DNA of 15,858 bases from Cylindrobasidium torrendii FP15055 ss-10 (Eukaryota; Basidiomycota; Agaricomycetes; Agaricales; Physalacriaceae). Made by a program: the position numbers and the translations under genes. The notes beneath the pieces were generated by a model. It worked only from the letters and a program-made list of their open reading frames with translations, made no database searches and was not told the origin of the DNA. Within the stretch, counting starts at the first letter, position 1; every line of letters starts with the position of its first letter. The DNA lies in the NCBI GenBank assembly GCA_000934385.1, contig KN880844.1, positions 1 through 15,858 on the forward strand, written 5' to 3'. Shown here in pieces: positions 9,339 through 15,858 of the stretch.

Positions 9339-9359
9339 GGCCAGCTATTTTCGCTGGCC
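9339..9359 (+). repeat. Perfect hairpin GGCCAGC-N7-GCTGGCC
   Basis: A 7-bp perfect stem, extendable by a G-T and an A-T pair, surrounds a 7-nt loop TATTTTC. It lies between the TATA-like box and the start codon of the next gene. It may be a leader hairpin or a palindromic protein-binding site. Confidence 0.4.
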
Positions 9360-9381
9360 TTGTCAACACTTTGGCTGTCCT

Positions 9382-10112
9382 ATGCCCGCTTTTCGTGCCG
9401 ATCGAGTGCTCCTTCGTCAGAGAGAGGCACCGGAATGGCCTGATACACAACAACAGAGGTACCAAAAAGATACGTGAGAGTGGCTTCGATTTTAATTTGT
9501 TTTTTGAAGGTCATTCCAGTACTATCTTGAGCACTGCCGCACTAGTGTAAGACTGGATTTACCCGCTAATAGTATGTCGCCTTGCACGATGATAACGAGG
9601 CTCCTAATCCTTCTTTTTAGCCGACATGTCGCGCACGGCCCTGGAGCAGCGTCTAGCAACTCACCACGCATCATTCCTCATGCGTAGACTTGGAGATTGT
9701 GGCGTTCAGGACATGCGCGATTTTCGACTACTAGCCGGCCTGACCCTCTCGAACCACCATATGCTCAATCTTCGCCTCGCTCTAGGACTTCGTATATGGA
9801 ATAATTGGCATGACCTCCAGCGCATCCTCGATGTGATCCGCAGTGAGGAGGAGACACAGCCCGGCCGGTACCGCTCCATTCGTAAGGTTTGCGTCTTTGG
9901 GCAGGCTCTATCACTAACATATCTATTCAGCCGGCTTACAGCGTCAAAAAATCAGGGATAAATGGCGAAGGGTTTCTGTTCGTATCGCAGAGATTCCACG
10001 GCCACCGTTGGCTGTTGTGAGTAATAGTGCTAGCGTACACCCGGGGAGCGACGAATGGCCTATCGAGTGGGACCTTTTGGGTAGCCTAGCAGCTCCTCGA
10101 CCACGCTGGTGA
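9382..10112 (+). CDS. SAM-like domain accessory protein 2
   Basis: Proposed exons: 9382-9458, 9510-9571, 9621-9881 and 9931-10112, giving 193 aa. Introns are 51, 49 and 49 bp. The last two have good signals (GTATGT...TTTTAG; GTAAGG...CACTAAC...TTCAG). The first is weaker (GTACCA...TTGAAG) and was chosen because it opens the frame to an ATG and gives phases 2, 1, 1, exactly those of the next paralogue. A simpler model would start at the ATG at 9626 and give 145 aa. The GTAAGG donor of the last intron is preferred over GTTTGC because it yields a long coding C-terminus (QRQKIRDKWRRVSVRIAEIP...). Residues about 54-120 carry the SAM-like domain: LEQRLATHHASFLMRRL, then GVQDMRDFRLLAGLTL, then LALGLRIWNNWHDLQRIL. 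No catalytic motif is visible. Probably an adaptor; the role is inferred. Confidence 0.6.
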
Positions 10113-10482
10113 TCCAGTATTTAGAACTCCGATACAATCAGACGCCTATGCCTGAGTCGCAGCAGCTGCTAAATCATCGCTCCCACTTGTTTTAGAAATC
10201 TAAGATTTTATTTGGAAATTGTCGTCGTAATCTAGCGATGTAGCCACGCCGCATTTCGTCGCAATCTAAAGCCGCTACCACTCAGCAGGAGTGGTCTACC
10301 ATTACGTGTGTTCGATCACAATGGGCCTTCCTCTTTCGGTACTTACCCCTTTTAGATTCATGGTCATTCCGCAACAGTAACAGTAATACCGTCGCTACGG
10401 CCCCCGTATTTGCTGCCGAAGGAAATTTCAAGGCCCGTGCTGATACATAAACCACTCGCCGCGTGCAGAAACCGCACACACC
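10113..10482. other. Intergenic region between SAM-like genes 2 and 3
   Basis: No gene was seen in this 370-bp gap. It contains a near-repeat CGTCG(T/C)AATCTA at 10223-10234 and 10257-10268 and a CTCAGCAGGAG stretch. The open frame on the minus strand here lacks codon bias and is judged spurious. The promoter of the next gene must lie here, but I see no clear TATA box. Confidence 0.35.
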
Positions 10483-11169
10483 ATGATCAAGGACTACACG
10501 TTGCTTGCTTTCAACGGCGCTGACCTCGAGCAGCCGTCTTACACCTCCCAAGGGTACGCCAACTCAGATGTCTCATATCCATTTCACTAATAGTGTGTAG
10601 AATTATTCGTCTTCATCTCGCGGCTATGCATGCTAGACTGAGTCTCTTGCCAGCCGCAGAAAATGGTGAGCTCCCTGGCTAGTTCTTTAATGTACAGGAA
10701 AGCTAACTACTCTACCATAGAGCTTGACGAGGAGTCCCTCGAATCCGAACTGACGTGTTACAACGCTCAGAGCCTCATACCGGCACTGAATGCCTCTGGC
10801 GTCCGCTCATACCGTGACCTTGTTGTGCTATCATACCTTGGTATTACGACCGGCCACGAGGCAATTATATTTTCCGCCCTGGGTCTGAAACCCAAATCCA
10901 CAAACTCCACATCTCTCTACGCGCTCTTCAAGACCCTTCGCTGGTGGCATCTTCGCGGTATGTCTATTCTCTGCCTTCGTAATCCATTCTCACAGTCCCT
11001 TGTAGCTGCACCTGACAATTCTATGGTGATTTTTCGCCAAGCACGGGAGACTAGCAACGACCTCTTGGAGACGTATGTTTTACAGCCCGACGAGCGTGAC
11101 GCTGAAGTACCCAAGGATGTCAAACGGGTTATTGCTATTGCCAAGCTGCGTCTGGTGCGCTGGCTCTAA
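10483..11169 (+). CDS. SAM-like domain accessory protein 3
   Basis: Four exons: 10483-10553, 10601-10665, 10721-10957 and 11006-11169, giving 178 aa. Introns are 47, 55 and 48 bp with donors GTACGC, GTGAGC and GTATGT. Intron phases are 2, 1, 1. Residues about 52-120 contain the helical SAM-like domain: LESELTCYNAQSLIPAL, then GVRSYRDLVVLSYLGI, then SALGLKPKS...LYALFKTL. It aligns without gaps to the previous gene over the first 22 residues of the domain. Exon 2 of both genes also ends alike (ARLSLLPAAEN here, VRLDLPAN there). The C-terminal tail is charged and may be helical (KDVKRVIAIAKLRLVRWL). There is no signal peptide or membrane segment. It is encoded directly upstream of the transposase, with which it may act; that is inferred. 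Confidence 0.72.
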
Positions 11170-11475
11170 CTAGTTATCCAGATTACTAGTATACATACTC
11201 ATACACTGCCAATATATCCGTATAATTTGCCACGGTGCCGCTTAGGTTGATCAAATTGGCGCACACATTGATCGAAATCAAGGCACGTGCACAAAGTTTT
11301 TCACGATGCGACTATCACCATCCGCACGCACCCTTTTCTGCCCTGTCCTTCTCCTCCTGCGGTGGCTGGGGTCTTTGAACCATGATTGACAGCACGAGGA
11401 GCTGCTGAGGATCCAAGTGGTCCTATATAGGTTAGTAGGCCACCCATCGATGTTTCTGCTTGCGCTGACTTTGCT
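11170..11475 (+). promoter_or_regulatory. Transposase promoter region
   Basis: This 306-bp gap precedes the transposase ATG. It holds TCCTATATAGG (11421-11431), a TATA-like motif about 50 bp upstream of the ATG. The 10-mer GTCCTATATA is shared with the leader of the basic-protein gene at 6984-6993. The rest is noncoding with no obvious structure. Confidence 0.4.
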
Positions 11476-14400
11476 ATGCCGTCTGTAGTCGAAGACTTCC
11501 GTGCCCCACTGACCAACAAACGCACGCATATCAACAGTGCATTCCGTGGCCCCCTGGACTCTCTGCCCACCGATGCAGTCTCTGCTCATCATCTGGAAAT
11601 TGACGAGGAGGACTGTGTGTACTCCCAACCTATTGCACCCAAGCGCCTACGTCTCGATAACGGTGACTTCAACGACGAGTTCAATTCGTGGGTGTACAAT
11701 CGCCCAGAGACACTCGGTGACGTGAATGGCGAAATATCTGACCTCCCGGCGCCATCGAACGCCGACGAGGCTACCACATATGTTGGCCATGGCGCATACG
11801 AGAACTCGGTGTGTGGCATCCCTCTACATGTTACTCCCCAACTCATTACATTTTCACAGATTGACCCTATGAAGACGTGGAGAACGCACCAGGCCACGTT
11901 CTTGCAGGAGCGCATGCGCTTCCACGGCCTTGGTAACGCCATCCACAATCCTCGTTGTAGTGTTCCCAAGTGCAACACACGCTATGTCTCCAACGCTGAG
12001 CACCCCCTGCCTGATGGCACCACCGATACCCTTTTTCGCTGTCGCACTTGTGGCAACTTTCTTGTCTGTGGGTCGTGTTGTTTGGAGCGCCACCGACACA
12101 ACCCTACCCACATCATAGAGGTACGTGTCAAGCTACTAGTACCACGTCTCCGCGCTAAATCATCCATCAGGAATGGACTGGGCGCTCCTTCCGGCGCACA
12201 TCCCTCATTCACATTGGCCTCGTCTATCAAGTTGGGCATGGAGGATACCCCTGCGTCAAGCCTCGTAGCCCCCAACAACGGCGTACCATGACAGTCATCG
12301 ACACATCGGGCATCCATCACGTAGCCGTCGATTTCTGCGCCTGCGAGGACGGCCAGACAATATCGGACTGGCAGCAGCTCTTCCGCGACGGGCTGTATCC
12401 CGCCACTACTCAAGCTCCTCAGACGTGTGCCACCTTCGCCGTTCTCGATATGTACCGCATGTTGCTCGTCTCGTCCGCTCTCTCCGTACACAAGTTCATC
12501 CAAGCGTTGTCTGGCATAACGGATCCGTGGGGCGTGGATAACGTGGTGGACCGGGAGAAGGAGTTAGCAAGAACAACGCGTCAATGGGCTTTTCTGTCCC
12601 GCGTCCTGCGTGCTGGCAGCATCTTCGATGCTAATGGGTGGGAGCCTGGCTTGGTCGTGCAACAATGCTGGGCCTGTCCCTATCCGAGTGTCAACATACC
12701 AGATGACTGGCGCGAGCGCAATAACCAGTAAGTTATAGATTGCCGTTTCATTCCCTAGTAAGCTAACACATTCTTTCAGGTGGCTTTATCGCCCTATCAT
12801 GTCAATAGACGCCAACTTCAAGATGAAATTGCGTGACCGCATTCACAAGAACCATATCGACCCTCCCCTCTACAACGGATTAGGAATCCAGCCGCCCATC
12901 GACATGTTTGAGCACTGGATTTCCACCAATGTCCCTGAGCTTTCTGTGAGTATTCTTCCCGTGGTGTAGCTCCTGCTAACAAGCTCTCCATAGAAATCAG
13001 ACTGTGCAGTTTTCGCCGCGTTACTGCAGAAGGAGACCCGCTCGGAGGTTGGTCTCAAGTGGACCGGTCTTGTTGGCACTTTCTGTGCTCGACACGAACT
13101 TGTACACGCGACGACAAACCTCGAGAAGGGCGAAAAGTACGTGTTCTGTATTCTCTTCTATGGTATGTACTTAAGGACTTCCAGATATCGCAACGTCGAC
13201 TTCTGCCTTGCTTGGGCGATGTCACGCATGAAGCCACAGACCCTTGCCATCACCTACGACATCGCGTGTCAATACAAGAAAAACTTCCACAAGCGCTTCG
13301 AAGCTCTTCCTTCCGTCATCAAAGATCTTGACTTGCCTCCCGCCGACATGCTCATGTTTGCTTTGCCTTACTGGCACGGCAATGTGCATGATGTACTATG
13401 CGAGATGCGCAACTCGGTCAAAACGAAACGTGGTATTGGTCGCACCGACGGGGAGACACCAGAGCGCGAGTGGTCGGACATCAACCACTTCGCAGGGATC
13501 ACTCGTGAGCAGTCCGAAGGCGCGCGCTACGACTTGCTCGAGGACGTCTACGATCATATCAACCATCGCAAATTGGTTGGTATTGGTAAGTCATCTGTTT
13601 TCCTGTAACACTTTGCCTTTCGCTAATCTTACGCAGGTAATACTCTATTTCGTCGCATCAAGATCGCTGCATGTGAACTCGCCGTCCAAGAGGACTCCTT
13701 CGCACACATCAACGCTTCGATTTCTCCGGCGCTGGCACGTACATGGGAGCAGCACATCCTTGACTTCGAGGCCAACCCCGACACCGCAATGAATCCGTAT
13801 GTTGTCGCTGGGGAAGGTGTGTTATCTGCTGCACTATGTTGATTCCCGTAACTCACAACACTGATTTTAGAAACACTCACCGAGCAAGAAGTGCGACGTG
13901 ACCTAAAGCGTGAGGAGGATCGCGAGCGTGCTAGTGACCTCGGCGAAGACAGCGATGGGCATGACAGTGGTACGGTCACACACACCCAGTTCGTCATCAT
14001 GGGCATAGAATTAGAGGAGGCCCAGTGCGTTATCGTCTTTGATCACTGCATCTTGCATTTCTGACTAAGTTGTAGACGTCGTCTACGCAACGACAAAGTA
14101 CGCATCGGGGCAGATCCCACGGCGGCAGAGGAGGGTCGAATTCTGGATCGACGGCTCGCTCTGCGCGCCCGACTCAAGTCGTTCATGAAGTATCAGCGCC
14201 AATACCTTGAAAACTTTGACCAGCTGCTAAGTGCGGACGAGGATGAGCGACGTGCTCTTGGTTCGGGACCGCCTGACCCTGAAGACACCATCATTTACAT
14301 GCCGTGGAATTCTCCAGGGCATGCAAGTGAGACTCTGTGCTCTATTGAGAGACCTCTCCGCGCGGCGCAATGTACCGACGTGCTCAAGCTCCTCCGCAAC

Positions 14401-15240
14401 CGCCTACTCGCCCACCGTTCGTTCCTAAACGTCCGAAACAAGTTCATTAGTGGCCAAGTCGCCCGTACTCGTGCGCAAACACTTATCGACTCGCTGCAGA
14501 CCAAGATTGTCGAGCTCTCCCTGAAGTACCGCGAGTGCTTCGAGTCCTATGTATCTCTTGTTGGCAGCGAGGAGGAGTGTCTGCCCTTGCGTCGCTTGGA
14601 GAAGGAAGACGTTTCGGTATTCCATGTCGATGAATCCGACTCCGAGGCCATCAAGAATCTCAACCGACTTGACGGCCGTGACCCGCGGGCAACATCATCC
14701 CGACGCAAGGCCAATGCACGTCGCCCTGGGCATGCACCACGACGCGACGAACCCGGATTGTCGACTTCTACGATGAAGTGGATATGGGTGGGTGGAGGTG
14801 TTCCGGAGGTCGGCGATGACGGTCTCATGCACCGAAGTAAGTTCGCCTTGGTATTTTCGACTGCACGCTAACAATCTTTTACAGGCATCCTTTGCGAGTG
14901 GTCAAAAGCAAAGGCACGTCGCGACCGCTGGTGGGAGGAAATGGAGTTGTTGAAGGAGGAGATGCGCAGAGTGGTGGAATCTTTGAAGCACGAGGAACAT
15001 GTGTGGCAGCAACGCGCCATTGGCGCCGGTCGAGAGGATGAGACGGCCGACGTCGCTAGTGGGCGTGTCTCGTTTTGCTTGGCTCAGGCAGAGGGCAGGC
15101 GCCGTGTTCGCGAGTCGTTTCTATCTCTCTGGTTGCGCACGGAGCCGCCGCGTGGTAAAGTTTGGGACAAGTGGGACACGAAGAGGCTTGAGGCCATCAA
15201 TGAGGCGCTCTCAACAAACGTGACCGCCACTAACATGTAG
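11476..15240 (+). CDS. KDZ transposase with CxC2-like cysteine cluster
   Basis: Nine exons: 11476-12120, 12171-12727, 12780-12945, 12994-13136, 13185-13585, 13637-13816, 13871-14024, 14076-14836 and 14885-15240, giving 1120 aa. All eight introns are 48-54 bp with clean GT/AG signals, many with CTAAC branch points. The protein catalyses cut-and-paste transposition by a DDE/RNase H-fold mechanism. Residues 161-212 hold the cysteine cluster (CSVPKC, CRTC, CGSCC, then HRH), followed by WTGRSF and VIDTSGIHHVAVDFCAC (256-273). Those are the usual landmarks of the CxC2-like module of KDZ transposases. Catalytic candidates are D411 (SIDANFKM), D529 (TYDIACQY, the family hallmark) and E594 in GRTDGETPERE, with E597 nearby. 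A helical region follows, including a charged coiled-coil near the C-terminus (WWEEMELLKEEMRRVVESL). No stop or frameshift was seen, so the enzyme may be functional. Family assignment is firm; activity is inferred. Confidence 0.92.
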
Positions 15241-15464
15241 CCACCGTCTTAAATTGTATTTTACCAATGACAAATTATGCTTATCCTTTCCGCGTTGCTC
15301 ACAAAAAATTGCTCAGCTAAGTTCAGACAGATGCGCCATCATGTGTATGCAGGGTCGTGCGGCGGCTTGTGCAGTTGCCGGCGTCGTCACGGCCAGCGAT
15401 GGCCATATAAGGAATGCCCGGAGGAAATAAAAAGCAAGCCCGGCCGTTGAATTTTGATGGCAAG
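15241..15464. other. Right subterminal noncoding region
   Basis: No gene was seen between the transposase stop and the right terminal repeat. A canonical AATAAA hexamer lies at 15426-15431, about 186 nt past the stop, and may be the polyadenylation signal. TTGCTCA is repeated at 15294 and 15310. The minus-strand frame here is judged spurious. Confidence 0.4.
15426..15431 (+). terminator. Possible polyadenylation signal AATAAA
   Basis: A single AATAAA lies downstream of the transposase stop and just inside the right terminal repeat. Fungal poly(A) signals are loose, so this is suggestive only. Confidence 0.3.
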
Positions 15465-15528
15465 TATAGCGGCGCGGTTGCGAAACATGACTTTGATGCT
15501 AGTGGCACCTTTCCAGAAAAGTTACCAC
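15465..15528 (-). repeat. Right terminal inverted repeat (candidate)
   Basis: On the minus strand this reads GTGGTAACTTTTC... and then CATGTTTCGCAACCGC, matching the left end in order and spacing to within 2 bp. The 25-bp inner block (15489-15465) has 21 identities with 375-399. Only the left end has the 16-bp palindrome. The divergence suggests either an old insertion or ends that are conserved only at binding sites. Confidence 0.5.
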
Positions 15529-15830
15529 ATCAGGTGTTCCTGCTGGATCTGATGATCCTGCCTTATCATCGCCGTCACTTCCTCCTCGTCCTCGTCCTCA
15601 TCGCTCCTCGTCGCGATGGGGTCGTCTCCTTCCTCGGTGGTCCCTTCGGCGACGCCGAAGATCCCTCCATGGCGCGTACGTCCTCTTTGCAGGCCGTGCG
15701 CTTCGTCTTCTAGTTGTCGGAAGGCCATTGGGTTGGCCTGTTGTTCCGTTTTTGGTTTGCGTGCGAACTCTATTGAATTCGCGCCGGGGATTTTAGGTTG
15801 GTGTGGGAGGGGATGGGCGGATGAAGTTTT
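15529..15830 (-). CDS. Acidic coding segment beside the right end, probably interrupted
   Basis: A minus-strand frame is open from an in-frame TGA at 15833-15831 down to the element end and reads six more bases into the right repeat, where TAA stops it (15524-15522). An internal ATG lies at 15728-15726, but the frame is coding-like upstream of it too (ARKPKTEQQANP). It is hydrophilic, with an acidic run (SDEDEDEEE). I do not recognise it. It may be the upstream half of the gene whose downstream half is at 1-333. Removing the element and one AT copy fuses the frames as ...QEHLM then PSQEGF.... Composition is similar on both sides, but no homology proves the link. Confidence 0.45.
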
Positions 15831-15858
15831 TCAGTTATCTTTTTCTATCGATCTTTTG

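Larger units (their letters stand above)
334..15528 (+). mobile_element. Large KDZ-class DNA transposon with seven accessory genes
   Basis: The proposed element runs from a left terminal repeat beginning GTTGTAAAATTTTAC to a right repeat that begins GTGGTAAC on the minus strand. It holds one KDZ transposase gene near the right end and seven other intron-containing genes. Both ends abut AT outside the element (332-333 and 15529-15530), which would fit a 2-bp target duplication but is too short to prove one. The best-matching block of the two ends is 25 bp (375-399 against 15465-15489 inverted) with 21 identities. The outer parts match more loosely and need two gaps. KDZ elements are known to be abundant in Agaricomycetes and to carry extra genes. 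Membership of all seven genes in the element is inferred from their position between the repeats. The exact ends are the least certain part. Confidence 0.55.

Noticed and set aside
9626..9961. Unspliced reading of SAM-like gene 2 ending at 9961, or splicing from the GTTTGC donor
   Set aside because: The GTAAGG donor five bases upstream gives a longer, coding-like C-terminus and the same phase as the paralogue. The other choices end soon or give an ill-formed tail.
13244..13792. 182-codon plus-strand frame within the transposase
   Set aside because: It is a shifted frame of transposase exons 5-6, Ser/Thr-rich with no motif, and it crosses a spliced intron.
319..15543. TTCCTGC present outside both ends (319-325 and 15537-15543) as a 7-bp target duplication
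   Set aside because: Using it as the boundary would add terminal bases that do not match between the two ends. The match may be chance.
1..15858. tRNA, rRNA, CRISPR arrays and bacterial-type promoters
   Set aside because: No cloverleaf, conserved rRNA segment or regularly spaced repeats were seen, and the gene structure is fungal.

Overview
The window looks like nuclear DNA of a basidiomycete fungus, probably a mushroom-forming Agaricomycete. The genes are cut by many introns of about 44-57 bp with GTRNGY-type donors, CTAAC/CTGAC-like branch points and CAG/TAG acceptors, and the protein families are ones that are expanded in Agaricomycetes. No rRNA, tRNA, CRISPR array or bacterial-type operon signal was seen.

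Almost everything appears to belong to one very large DNA transposon of the KDZ (Kyakuja-Dileera-Zisupton) class, about 334-15528. The right half carries an apparently intact nine-exon KDZ transposase (11476-15240, 1120 aa) with an N-terminal CxC2-like cysteine cluster and a DDE-type core. Candidate terminal inverted repeats lie at 334-399 and 15465-15528. Each is flanked outside by AT.

Layout from left to right: (1) 1-333, minus strand, a truncated acidic coding segment outside the element; (2) left terminal repeat and 750 bp of palindrome-rich noncoding DNA; (3) 1146-4061, minus, a 936-aa protein of a basidiomycete family usually seen near such elements, with an RG-repeat linker; (4) 4062-4776, a divergent promoter region; (5) 4777-5578 and 5802-6778, plus, two genes with three caulimovirus-viroplasmin/RNase HI N-terminal-like domains, the first also ending in a probable tail anchor; (6) 7209-7925, plus, a small basic protein; (7) 8058-9215, 9382-10112 and 10483-11169, plus, three diverged paralogues sharing a SAM-like helical domain and intron phases; (8) the transposase; (9) the right terminal repeat; (10) 15529-15830, minus, another acidic coding segment. 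The two outer minus-strand segments may be the two halves of one gene interrupted by the element: with an AT duplication removed, the reading frame is continuous.

The working picture, by inference, is a transposase travelling with seven accessory genes. Several look like nucleic-acid-binding or protein-protein adaptor proteins: viroplasmin-like domains, a basic region, RG repeats and SAM-like domains. No TET/JBP dioxygenase was found, although that is the cargo known to be linked with some fungal KDZ elements. All exon models come from reading splice signals by eye. Every model closes in frame, but none has transcript support here.
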